Below are positions 37,209 through 44,591 of a DNA stretch of 64,000 bases, one piece after another. This stretch comes from Burkholderia pseudomultivorans (GTDB lineage: Bacteria > Pseudomonadota > Gammaproteobacteria > Burkholderiales > Burkholderiaceae). The translations under genes and the position numbers were made by a program. The stretch spans positions 2,976,001-3,040,000 of the forward strand of contig NZ_CP013378.1 of assembly GCF_001718415.1 (NCBI RefSeq). The letters run 5' to 3'. The notes below the pieces were generated by a model that was not told where the DNA came from, did no database searches, and was given only the letters and a program-made list of their open reading frames with translations. Each line of letters begins with the position of its first letter. Position 1 is the stretch's first letter.

Positions 37209-37235
37209 TTAAATAAATCACGTTGATTTATTTAA
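37209..37235. promoter_or_regulatory. Perfect palindromic operator, likely bound by the ROK regulator
   Basis: TTAAATAAATCA, spacer CGT, TGATTTATTTAA: two exact 12-bp inverted half-sites. An AT-only stretch like this is striking in about 67% GC DNA. ROK repressors (NagC/Mlc type) bind AT-rich palindromes, and the site lies directly upstream of the ROK gene. Confidence 0.8.
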
Positions 37236-37351
37236 CCGCGTGAGCGTGCGTGTGTCAGCCTAGGGAAATCCCGGTTGGGGAGCGGAGCGGGGTAGAGAGG
37301 CGCGGTGAGCTTGCCGGACAGGCGGAGGGGGGGTTTCGTGCGGCGGAAATG

Positions 37352-37382
37352 AAAAAAGGCCGGCATAAAGCCGACCTTTTTA
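37352..37382 (-). terminator. Rho-independent terminator after tRNA-Leu-like element copy 1
   Basis: Stem AAAAAGG(T)CGGC / GCCGGCCTTTTT with loop TTTAT on the minus strand. One of seven near-identical terminators attached to the tRNA-Leu cassettes. Confidence 0.85.
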
Positions 37383-37391
37383 TGAAACAGA

Positions 37392-37498
37392 TGGTGCCCA
37401 GGAGAGGACTCGGTCACACGAGCGCGACCCCGGCTGCGCTTGCAAGCGCAGCCTTTCGAGTCCTCGCGCAAAGCGCGCAGGCGCTTTGCTTCCTGGGC
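37392..37498 (-). repeat. 107-nt tRNA-Leu-ended structured element, copy 1
   Basis: On the minus strand it begins GCCCAGG and ends CCTGGGC-ACCA, the acceptor stem and CCA end of the neighbouring tRNA-Leu. Between them are a perfect 9-bp hairpin (GCAAAGCGC-CTGC-GCGCTTTGC) and a GAGGACTCG/CGAGTCCTC stem enclosing a 22-nt palindrome (GGCTGCGCTTGCAAGCGCAG, then CC) and a GGTC/GACC hairpin. The anticodon and D arms of tRNA are absent. It lies between the terminators at 37352 and 37506, downstream of tRNA-Leu 37545-37631. In this copy one base in the junction differs (GCG for ACG on the plus strand). Confidence 0.85.
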
Positions 37499-37505
37499 TC
37501 AAAAT

Positions 37506-37536
37506 GAAAAAGGCCGGCATAAAGCCGGCCTTTTAT
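37506..37536 (-). terminator. Terminator after tRNA-Leu (copy 1)
   Basis: AAAAGGCCGGC, loop TTTAT, GCCGGCCTTTTT on the minus strand, 9 nt beyond the CCA end. Confidence 0.85.
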
Positions 37537-37544
37537 AAAACAGA

Positions 37545-37631
37545 TGGTGCCCAGGAGAGGACTCGAACCTCCACGGTGTTGCCACCGCTAGGACCTGAAC
37601 CTAGTGCGTCTACCAATTCCGCCACCTGGGC
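37545..37631 (-). tRNA. tRNA-Leu (anticodon CAG)
   Basis: 87 nt including encoded CCA. Acceptor GCCCAGG/CCTGGGC, D arm with GGAATTGGTAGACGC, anticodon arm CTAGG-TTCAGGT-CCTAG (anticodon CAG), a long class II variable arm (CGGTGGCAACACCG) and T loop TTCGAGT. Reads the frequent CUG codon. It has its own consensus promoter. Confidence 0.97.
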
Positions 37632-37666
37632 ACGTTTCGCTTGGTGCTGCATTGCGAAAGACTGCG

Positions 37667-37694
37667 ATTATAGCGCGTCTGGAAACGCTGTCAA
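37667..37694 (-). promoter_or_regulatory. Consensus sigma-70 promoter of tRNA-Leu copy 1
   Basis: Minus strand TTGACA, 16-bp spacer, TATAAT: both hexamers perfect. The spacer is 16 bp at all three tRNA-Leu loci. Confidence 0.9.
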
Positions 37695-37824
37695 CAGGTT
37701 TTTCGGACGATCTTTCTCTTCGATGCGCGCGGCGGCCAAACACGCAGGTTTCCCTTCGGCGTCGATGCCGGTCCGGTTCGCCGTCGACGCATGATCGCGC
37801 AGGCATGACGTCCCGGGCTTATCT

Positions 37825-37841
37825 GTTACCATTGCGGTAAC
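37825..37841. promoter_or_regulatory. Palindrome upstream of the flavodoxin gene
   Basis: GTTACC-ATTGC-GGTAAC, perfect 6-bp half-sites with a 5-bp spacer, 34 bp before the ATG at 37876. It looks like an operator for a dimeric regulator; none is encoded next to it. Confidence 0.55.
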
Positions 37842-37875
37842 CTTTTGTCTGACTCAACCCGATGAGGAGTTTTTC

Positions 37876-38445
37876 ATGTCTGAGATCGCCGTGGTTTTTC
37901 ATAGTGGTTACGGTCATGCGGCCGTCATTGCGGAAGCCGTTGCGCGTGGTGTCGAGAAGGTCGACGGGGCGTCGGTCAAGCTGATCCCCGTCGAGTCGAT
38001 CGACGATCACTGGGCGTATCTGGAGCACGATGCCAACGCGATCATCTTCGGCTCGCCGACCTACATGGGCAGCGCTTCCGCGCAGTTCAAGGGCTTCATG
38101 GACGCGTCGTCGAAGTACTGGGGCAAGTGGCGCGACAAGCTCGCGGCCGGCTTCACCGTCTCTGCTTCGCAAAGCGGCGACAAGCTGGCGACGCTGCAGC
38201 AGCTCGCCGTCTTCGCGGCCCAGCATCAGATGCTGTGGGTGAGCCTCGGCCTGATGCCCGGCAACAACAACAGCAAGGGCTCGGTCAACGATCTGAACCG
38301 GCTTGGCTCGTTCCTCGGCGCGATGGCGCAGGCGAATGCGGATCAGGGCGGCGATGCGATCATCGAGAGCGATCGGAAAACGGCCGAGGTGCTCGGCGAG
38401 CGCGTCGCGATTGCGGCAAAGCGCTGGAACGGACACCGCGTGTGA
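37876..38445 (+). CDS. Flavodoxin-family NAD(P)H:quinone oxidoreductase-like protein (WrbA-like)
   Basis: 189 residues. Opens IAVVFHSGYGHAAVIAEAVARG, an FMN phosphate loop in which the WrbA S-x-T/S-G-H-T is replaced by HSGYGHA; IIFGSPTYMGSASAQFKGFMDASS and MPGNNNSKGSVNDLNRLGSFLGAMAQ follow. It would bind FMN and reduce quinones in the cytosol, guarding against redox stress. It is transcribed opposite to the tRNA-Leu cassettes that flank it, and its terminator is the hairpin at 38464-38494. Confidence 0.88.
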   Translation: MSEIAVVFHSGYGHAAVIAEAVARGVEKVDGASVKLIPVESIDDHWAYLEHDANAIIFGSPTYMGSASAQFKGFMDASSKYWGKWRDKLAAGFTVSASQSGDKLATLQQLAVFAAQHQMLWVSLGLMPGNNNSKGSVNDLNRLGSFLGAMAQANADQGGDAIIESDRKTAEVLGERVAIAAKRWNGHRV

Positions 38446-38463
38446 TTTTTCTGCGGCGGAAAT

Positions 38464-38494
38464 GAAAAAAGGTCGGCGCGAAGCCGACCTTTTC
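38464..38494. terminator. Terminator shared by flavodoxin gene and element copy 2
   Basis: AAAAAAGGTCGGC, loop GCGAA, GCCGACCTTTT; works on the plus strand for the gene ending at 38445 and on the minus strand for the repeat at 38505. Confidence 0.85.
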
Positions 38495-38504
38495 ATCAAA
38501 CAGA

Positions 38505-38611
38505 TGGTGCCCAGGAGAGGACTCGGCCACACGAGCGCGACCCCGGCTGCGCTTGCAAGCGCAGCCTTTCGAGTCCTCACGCAAAGCGCGCAGGCGCTTT
38601 GCTTCCTGGGC
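38505..38611 (-). repeat. 107-nt tRNA-Leu-ended structured element, copy 2
   Basis: Same 107-nt layout as copy 1. One difference, GGCC for GGTC on the plus strand, turns the U-A pair of the small GGTC/GACC hairpin into a U-G wobble, so the pairing survives. It is the distal element of the second tRNA-Leu cassette (tRNA, element copy 3, element copy 2, each separated by a terminator). Confidence 0.85.
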
Positions 38612-38619
38612 CCAGAATG

Positions 38620-38650
38620 AAAAAAGGCCGGCATAAAGCCGACCTTTTTA
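38620..38650 (-). terminator. Terminator between element copies 2 and 3
   Basis: AAAAAGGTCGGC, loop TTTAT, GCCGGCCTTTTT on the minus strand. Confidence 0.85.
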
Positions 38651-38659
38651 TGAAACAGA

Positions 38660-38766
38660 TGGTGCCCAGGAGAGGACTCGGTCACACGAGCGCGACCCCG
38701 GCTGCGCTTGCAAGCGCAGCCTTTCGAGTCCTCACGCAAAGCGCGCAGGCGCTTTGCTTCCTGGGC
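38660..38766 (-). repeat. 107-nt tRNA-Leu-ended structured element, copy 3
   Basis: Nearly identical to copies 1 and 2. It lies one terminator downstream of tRNA-Leu copy 2 (38814-38900), with no promoter of its own visible. A transcript would need readthrough or 3'-trailer processing. Confidence 0.85.
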
Positions 38767-38773
38767 GCAAAAT

Positions 38774-38804
38774 GAAAAAGGCCGGCATAAAGCCGACCTT
38801 TTTA
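38774..38804 (-). terminator. Terminator after tRNA-Leu (copy 2)
   Basis: AAAAAGGTCGGC, loop TTTAT, GCCGGCCTTTTT on the minus strand, 10 nt past the CCA end. Confidence 0.85.
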
Positions 38805-38813
38805 TAAAACAGA

Positions 38814-38900
38814 TGGTGCCCAGGAGAGGACTCGAACCTCCACGGTGTTGCCACCGCTAGGACCTGAACCTAGTGCGTCTACCAATTCCGCCACCTGGGC
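38814..38900 (-). tRNA. tRNA-Leu (anticodon CAG), second copy
   Basis: Identical in sequence to the copy at 37545-37631, CCA encoded. Confidence 0.97.
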
Positions 38901-38935
38901 ACGTTTCGCTTGGTGCTGCATCGCGAAAGACCGCT

Positions 38936-38963
38936 ATTCTAGCGTGTCTGAAGCGCCTGTCAA
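38936..38963 (-). promoter_or_regulatory. Sigma-70 promoter of tRNA-Leu copy 2
   Basis: TTGACA, 16-bp spacer, TAGAAT on the minus strand (one mismatch in the -10). Confidence 0.85.
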
Positions 38964-39013
38964 CACAATTTCATCGAACTGGAAGAAATTGTTCGGCCTG
39001 CCCGCGCAAGCGC

Positions 39014-40003
39014 TCATGCGCCGACCGGCTCCGCCCGTTTCGCGGCGAAATTCCAGCGCAGTGCCTGCGCTGTATCGACGCGCGCAGGCAGCAGTCCTGC
39101 GGCCAGAAAAGTGTCGGCGATCTTCTGCTGCTCGCCGAAGTTCTGCCGCAGCACCTCGCGCACGACATAGCTGCGTCGCGCATTCGCGCGCTCGATCGTC
39201 GCGGCGTCGAGCCCCCAGATCGGCGCGAGCGTATGCGCCGCTTCCGGCTGATGCGCGCGCAGCCATGCGCCGGCCTGCGACAACCGGTCGAACAGGATCT
39301 GCACGACATCGGGGCGGGCCGCGGCGAAACTGCTCGACGCGAGGTAGTAGCGCTGGTAGGACGCCAGCCCGTCGCCGTCGGCGAGTATCCGCACGTCGGG
39401 GTTCCGGTCCACCGATGCGACATAGGGATCCCAGGTGATCCACGCATCGACGCTGCCGCGCTCGAATGCGGCGCGGCCGTCCGCGGGCGTGAGGTAGTGG
39501 ACCGCGGCATCGGCGGGTGCGAGTTTCGCGCGCGCGAGCGCGGCGAGCAGCAGGTAGTGGCTGCCGGCCGCCTTCGTCACCGCGATGCGCTTGCCCTTGA
39601 GATCGGCGAGCGTGCGCAGCGCGCCGTCCTGCTTGACGACGATCGCCTGTGCTTTCGGCGACGGCGCTTCCTGCGCGACGTACACGAAACGCGCGTGCGC
39701 GGCCTGGGCGAAGACCGGCACCGTGTCGGCCACGTCGGCGCTGAAATCGACGGCGCCGACATTGAGCGCCTCGGTCAGCGGCAGCCCGCTCGCGAATTCA
39801 TGCCACGACACGCGCATGCCGAGCGGCGCGAGCGCCTGTTCCAGCGTGCCGCGCGTCTTGAGCAGCGTGATCAGCGTCGACGATTTCTGGTATCCGATGC
39901 GCAGCGTGGCGGGCGCATCGTCGGCGCGGGCACGGACACCCGCGGCCGTCAGGCCGGCGGCCAGCATCGCGCGCGCGAACGCGCGGCGGTTCATCGACGT
40001 CAT
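39014..40003 (-). CDS. Aliphatic sulfonate-type ABC transporter substrate-binding protein (SsuA-like)
   Basis: 329 residues. A twin-arginine-like signal (MNRRAFARAMLAAGLTAAGVRARA) precedes an NMT1/SsuA fold: LRIGYQKSSTLITLLKTRGTLEQALAPLG, VSWHEFASGLPLTEALNVGAVDFSADVADTVPVFAQAA and DGRAAFERGSVDAWITWDPYVA. It would capture a sulfonate or related organosulfur compound in the periplasm. No ssuB/ssuC genes are adjacent, so it is an orphan that must pair with a transporter encoded elsewhere. Confidence 0.89.
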   Translation of the reverse strand: MTSMNRRAFARAMLAAGLTAAGVRARADDAPATLRIGYQKSSTLITLLKTRGTLEQALAPLGMRVSWHEFASGLPLTEALNVGAVDFSADVADTVPVFAQAAHARFVYVAQEAPSPKAQAIVVKQDGALRTLADLKGKRIAVTKAAGSHYLLLAALARAKLAPADAAVHYLTPADGRAAFERGSVDAWITWDPYVASVDRNPDVRILADGDGLASYQRYYLASSSFAAARPDVVQILFDRLSQAGAWLRAHQPEAAHTLAPIWGLDAATIERANARRSYVVREVLRQNFGEQQKIADTFLAAGLLPARVDTAQALRWNFAAKRAEPVGA

Positions 40004-40220
40004 CGAGCGTGCTCCTTGTCCGGTTCGTTGCAGGAAAGCGAGCCGGCTAACGTACCAACGCGGAGCGCGGACGCGAACCGATAAATTCTGCTATCGATCG
40101 GACTGGCGGGCATAAGCGGCTGGCACGCCGGCCTCGCGCGCTCGCGGCCGGAATTTCGAAGGGTGCCGGGCACGTGCGTTGCTCGCAGGAACGGCCACAC
40201 CTTTATCAAGGAGAGCGACC

Positions 40221-40742
40221 ATGCCCGAACAGAGAGCGATCCAGCGAGCACGTGCCGACAAGCGCGCCGGCAAGTCGCCGAGCACGCAGGCAGGCGAGTT
40301 CGTCAAGGAGGAGATCGACCGCGTGCGCAGCGGCAAGCACGGCGTACGTTCGGCGAAGCAGGCCGTCGCGATCGGTTTGTCCGAGGCGCGGCGCGCGGGC
40401 GTCGATATCAAGCCGCCCGCGAAGGGCAAGACGAGCGAAGCGACGCGCAAGAAGGCGGCACAGGACAGTGCCGCGGGCCACGGCAAGAAAAAAACGAGCG
40501 CCAGCACTGAGTCGAAAGCGAAACGCTCCCGCACCACGACCGCCGTATTGAAGCGCGAGAGCAAGGAGGGCGCGTCGTCGGCCGCGATGTCGAAGCAGGC
40601 GAAGAGCGCAGCTGCGCGTCGGCCGGCCGCGAGCCGTTCCGCCGCGGCGAAGAAGGCCGCACAGACCAAAGGGGCGGCAGGCCGCTCGGCAGCGGCGAAG
40701 AAGGCTGCCCAGACGCGGGCGGCGCGTTCGCATCACCGCTAA
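40221..40742 (+). CDS. Basic DUF6496-like protein with histone-like tail
   Basis: 173 residues from ATG 40221 behind AAGGAGA. The first 60 residues (RADKRAGKSPSTQAGEFVKEEIDRVRSGKHGVRSAKQAVAIGLSEARRAG) match the DUF6496 pattern. The rest is Lys/Ala/Ser/Arg-rich with repeated SAAAKKAAQTR, like bacterial histone H1-type tails. A nucleic-acid-binding role is likely from composition alone; nothing specific is known. Faces the CYTH-CHAD gene convergently. Confidence 0.8.
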   Translation: MPEQRAIQRARADKRAGKSPSTQAGEFVKEEIDRVRSGKHGVRSAKQAVAIGLSEARRAGVDIKPPAKGKTSEATRKKAAQDSAAGHGKKKTSASTESKAKRSRTTTAVLKRESKEGASSAAMSKQAKSAAARRPAASRSAAAKKAAQTKGAAGRSAAAKKAAQTRAARSHHR

Positions 40743-40910
40743 GGCGTCGGCCGGCACGGCGGGGCCGTCGATCGCGGCGTCGACAGAACGTCGGCGCCAC
40801 GATCGTGGTCTTGCGTGTTCACGCGGCATGGACGGCCGCGCGAACGCCCTTCGTCGCAGCGGCCGCGGCGGCAATGCCGGACTCGGTACGGTGTTGCCGC
40901 CGCTTGGCCT

Positions 40911-42443
40911 CTATTGAGGTGGAGACAAGCGCCTGAAGCGCTTCCACAGTTTTTTCATCTGGACGTAGTCGGCAGCGACGCGCGAAGCCCAGAACCCGCG
41001 CACGAAAGCAGCCCCGGCGACGGTGTCGGCGGCCGCGCGCGGCAGCGAATCCAGCAGGCGAGGGGCAACCACGGCATCGTTGCGCCAGCCCAGATCGTCC
41101 TGCAGCGTACTCAATGTCGCCACATAGTGCTTCACCGCCGACTTCGAAAACAGCGAAGCAAAGAATTCCGTCGCATACCGAAGTTTCTTCGCCGCGATGC
41201 GTGCGCGATGCCGACGGTGATCGTCGAGACCGGCGAGCCCTCGGCCACGTTTCAGCAATTTTTTGTGCCGGCGGCGCAGGATGTCGGATGCCAGCCGCTT
41301 CACCGGTTGCTGCGCGGCCTCGGACGCCTTCTTCGACATGCCGTCACGCCAGCGTGCGCCGTCGAGCCATAGCGTCAGTTGCAGAACCAATCGCGTGTAG
41401 CGGACGGACTCCGCAGCAGCGGCCGCATTGGCACGCTTTTCCGTCGCGACCCGCGTGCACGCGCGCTCGACCGCCCGGCGCTCCTGCTTCTTCTTCGTTT
41501 GCGCCAATGCCTGGCCGAGCGTCGAGCGGGCAAGGACCTCCCAGTCGCGCGCCTCGCCCAGCTCCGAGGCGATCCAGCGCAGTTCGTCCTGAAGCCCGGG
41601 ATAGGCGGGAATCACCTTGTCGAACAGATCGAGCGCCGAGCGCAGACGCCGCAGGCCGACGCGCATCTGGTGCACGCTCGACGGGTCGTGACCGGACACG
41701 ACGCCGCGTTCGTTCGCGTGAACCTGCTCGAGGCAGTTGTATGCGATCGTGCGGAATGCCGCTTCGATGCTGTCCCGCTTGTTAAGCGTCACGGGCCGCG
41801 CCTTGACGGGCGCCTGATGTTGCTGCAGCAGCATTTCATAGCCGCGCTCGGCCTTGCTCATCGGGTCCAGGCGCAGCGGGACCGTTGCGAGCAGTTCGAG
41901 CGCTATCTGATAGAGACGCTCGGGCCGGCCCCGCTTCAGCTCCATTTCGACCGCGACGAGGGAGGCCGAATCCGTTTCGGTTTCGATGGTGCCTTCGTCG
42001 ATCGCAAACTCGATTTCCTCGCCCGGTTGCGCGCGTAACGGCAGCACCGTGCGGCGAATTCTCGTGACGAAGCGCGGTTCGAGATCCGGTGCCGTGCGTT
42101 TGTCGCGAATCAGCTTTCCCAGATCGCTGTCGGCAGGTATCGAGTCGTTGAACAAGCTCAGATCCGGCGCGGGACCTTCGACCGGCGTTTCGAATTCGTC
42201 GCGCTGATACAGGCCCGCCTGCGCCGGGCCGTCGAGCTTGATGGTCTGGACGGTCTTGTCGCCGTGCGTGCGCACGCGCAGCGATGCATTGCACCGATGA
42301 AAGGCGAATTCCGATGTGTCGTAGTAGGTGCTGGTGAGCAGGGTGTCCGGCACGTCGGTGTGCGGGCTGTCCGCAAACAGCGGCGACTCGCGGATTCTGC
42401 CGACGTGCTCGCGGTCCACCAGCAGCTTCAGCTCTCGTTCCAT
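40911..42443 (-). CDS. CYTH and CHAD domain protein (inorganic triphosphatase-like)
   Basis: 510 residues from ATG 42443 behind AGGGAG. The N-terminus MERELKL carries the ExExK signature of CYTH triphosphate tunnel enzymes; strands with RVRTHGDKTVQTIKL and EFETPV follow to about residue 205. Residues about 220-500 are a CHAD domain (HQMRVGLRRLRSALDLF, conserved His/Arg helices binding polyphosphate). Such proteins hydrolyse triphosphate or act on polyphosphate granules. Alternative upstream starts were rejected because the ExExK motif belongs at the N-terminus. Confidence 0.92.
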   Translation of the reverse strand: MERELKLLVDREHVGRIRESPLFADSPHTDVPDTLLTSTYYDTSEFAFHRCNASLRVRTHGDKTVQTIKLDGPAQAGLYQRDEFETPVEGPAPDLSLFNDSIPADSDLGKLIRDKRTAPDLEPRFVTRIRRTVLPLRAQPGEEIEFAIDEGTIETETDSASLVAVEMELKRGRPERLYQIALELLATVPLRLDPMSKAERGYEMLLQQHQAPVKARPVTLNKRDSIEAAFRTIAYNCLEQVHANERGVVSGHDPSSVHQMRVGLRRLRSALDLFDKVIPAYPGLQDELRWIASELGEARDWEVLARSTLGQALAQTKKKQERRAVERACTRVATEKRANAAAAAESVRYTRLVLQLTLWLDGARWRDGMSKKASEAAQQPVKRLASDILRRRHKKLLKRGRGLAGLDDHRRHRARIAAKKLRYATEFFASLFSKSAVKHYVATLSTLQDDLGWRNDAVVAPRLLDSLPRAAADTVAGAAFVRGFWASRVAADYVQMKKLWKRFRRLSPPQ

Positions 42444-42811
42444 TGCACTCCCTCGCGCGTCGTCGGTCCGACGCATCTGCTTGATCGGTCGCGGCCGCGC
42501 AGCAGCACGCCATCCGGTCAAACGGGCGAGCATTTTTCGCACCCCCGGCAGCCGGGCGTCGCGACCGACGTGCCCGACGCGTTCGCGTCCGTCTCCGCCG
42601 CCAGGCAAAGCGCCGCAGCGCGGATGGATACATTTGCGTCGGCCGCGTAAAACGTACAAACCGGAACCGCCGTAATCGGGCGACGGGCGCGGCGCGTTGC
42701 TGTCGGGTACGGGACTTGCTGCGAAGGAGCGTCCGGAATCAGCGGTAGCCGCCATGGAACCACGAGATCCGAAAGCTCGCGACCAAGCCGCGACCTGCGG
42801 GAGCGACACGT

Positions 42812-44551
42812 GTGGCTAAGGTCGTACGGCGAGGCATCGAACTCGCTCGCCACGTGCCCGGTATCGCGTGGATCAGCACGTACCGGATTGCATGGCTGCC
42901 GGGCGATGCGGTCGCGGGCGCGACCCTCAGCGCCGTGCTGGTGCCCGCCGGCATGGCCTACGCGATTGCGTCCGGCCTTTCCGCCGCGTCGGGACTCTAT
43001 GCGTCGATTGCCGCGCTGGTCACTTACGCGGTATTCGGGCCGAGCCGCATCCTCGTGCTCGGGCCCGATTCCGCGCTGATTGCGCTGATCGCGGCGAGCG
43101 TCGTGCCGCTCTCGCACGGCAACGCCGCGCATGCGGCCGCGCTCGCGAGCGCGCTTGCCTTGCTGTCCGGCAGCCTCTGTCTGGCAGTCGGGCTGTTCAG
43201 GCTCGGCTTTATCACCGATCTGCTCTCCACGCCGATCCGCTACGGCTATCTGAACGGCATCATCGTCACGATCATCGTCAGTCAGTTGCCGAAGCTGCTC
43301 GGCCTGACGGTGCACGAAGCGGCGATTCCGCGGCAGCTGCGCGAGCTGGCCACTGCCGTTGCTTCCGGAAAGACGAACCTCGCGGCCTTGTCGATCGGTC
43401 TGCTGTCGCTGGCCGTGATCCTCGCGTCCAAACGCTGGGCGCCGAAAGTGCCGGGCGTGCTGGTCGCCGTGGTGGTCGCCACGGTCGGCGCCGCCTGTTT
43501 CGATCTGGCCGCACGGACCGGCATCGGCGTGGTCGGCACCTTGCCGCGAGGGCTGCCGGCACCGGACTTTCCGGCGCTTGCATCGAACGAGTGGCTGGCA
43601 TTGTCGGCCAGTGCCGCGGCCATCGCGCTGGTGTCGTTTACGGACCTGAGCATGCTGTCGCAGATATACGGTCTGCGCAGCGGGGAGGGCGTCGACCGCA
43701 ACCGCGAATTCGTCGCGCTCGGCATCGCGAATATCGCGGCGGGCCTGTTCCAGGGCTTTTCGGTCGCGGCCAGCGGATCGCGCACGCCGGTCGCCGAAGG
43801 CGCCGGAGCGAAGAGCCAGGCGTGCGGCCTGATTGCCGCGCTGATCGTCGCGGCGCTGCTGCTTTTTGTGCCGCAGGCGCTGCGGCATACGCCGCAAGCC
43901 ACCCTCGGCGCGGTGGTGGTCGCCGCGTCGCTGTCGTTGCTCGAAATCACCGGCCTGCGGCGGCTTTACCAGTTGCGTCGTCCGGAATTCGTGCAGTCGC
44001 TCGCCTGCTTTGCCGGGGTCGTGCTGTCGGGCGTGGTGGCCGGTGTGGGTATCGCGCTCGGGCTGGCCGTGCTGGCCTTCCTGTGGCGGGCGTGGCGCCC
44101 CTATTCAGCGGTGCTTGGGCGACGCGACGGCGTGAAGGGCTATCACGACATCGCGCGCCATCCGGATGCGCGGCGCATCCCCGGGCTGGTTCTGCTGCGC
44201 TGGGATGCGCCGTTGTTCTTCGCGAACGCGGAAATCTTCCACGAGCGCGTGTTGACCGCAGCGCGCGAGGCCCCCACGCGGACCCGCTGGGTCGCCATCG
44301 CGGCCGAGCCCGTGACGGATATCGACGTCACCGCAGCCGACATGCTGGCGAGGCTCGACGACGAACTCGACGAGTCGGACGTGCAGCTATGCTTCGCCGA
44401 ATTGAAGGGGCCGGTCAAGGACAGCCTGAAACGCTATGGACTGTACGAGCGGATCGGCGAGGAGCACTTCATGCCGACGATCGGCGAAGCCGTGTCGGCG
44501 TATCTGAAATCCCATCCGGTCGATTGGCACGATTGGGAAGGTGAAGGTTGA
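42812..44551 (+). CDS. SulP family anion permease with STAS domain (second copy)
   Basis: 579 residues from GTG 42812 behind GGGAG. The membrane part has WLPGDAVAGATLSAVLVPAGMAYAIASGLSAASGLYAS and FGPSRILVLGPDSALIALIAAS, the SulP signature. C-terminal STAS domain at about 445-560 (IPGLVLLRWDAPLFFANAEIFHERV ... VTDIDVTAADMLARLDDEL). Substrate unknown. It diverges from the CYTH-CHAD gene and converges on the AI-2E-family gene. Confidence 0.9.
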   Translation: MAKVVRRGIELARHVPGIAWISTYRIAWLPGDAVAGATLSAVLVPAGMAYAIASGLSAASGLYASIAALVTYAVFGPSRILVLGPDSALIALIAASVVPLSHGNAAHAAALASALALLSGSLCLAVGLFRLGFITDLLSTPIRYGYLNGIIVTIIVSQLPKLLGLTVHEAAIPRQLRELATAVASGKTNLAALSIGLLSLAVILASKRWAPKVPGVLVAVVVATVGAACFDLAARTGIGVVGTLPRGLPAPDFPALASNEWLALSASAAAIALVSFTDLSMLSQIYGLRSGEGVDRNREFVALGIANIAAGLFQGFSVAASGSRTPVAEGAGAKSQACGLIAALIVAALLLFVPQALRHTPQATLGAVVVAASLSLLEITGLRRLYQLRRPEFVQSLACFAGVVLSGVVAGVGIALGLAVLAFLWRAWRPYSAVLGRRDGVKGYHDIARHPDARRIPGLVLLRWDAPLFFANAEIFHERVLTAAREAPTRTRWVAIAAEPVTDIDVTAADMLARLDDELDESDVQLCFAELKGPVKDSLKRYGLYERIGEEHFMPTIGEAVSAYLKSHPVDWHDWEGEG

Positions 44552-44591
44552 CGCATCGCAGGCGGACGGCGGCGAGCCGTTGCGGGCGGCG

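Noticed and set aside
38505..38766. Functional tRNA or tRNA pseudogene calls for the 107-nt elements
   Set aside because: Only the acceptor stem, the 3' T-arm strand and CCA are tRNA-like; D and anticodon arms are replaced by unrelated perfect hairpins, so they are neither tRNA nor simple decay.
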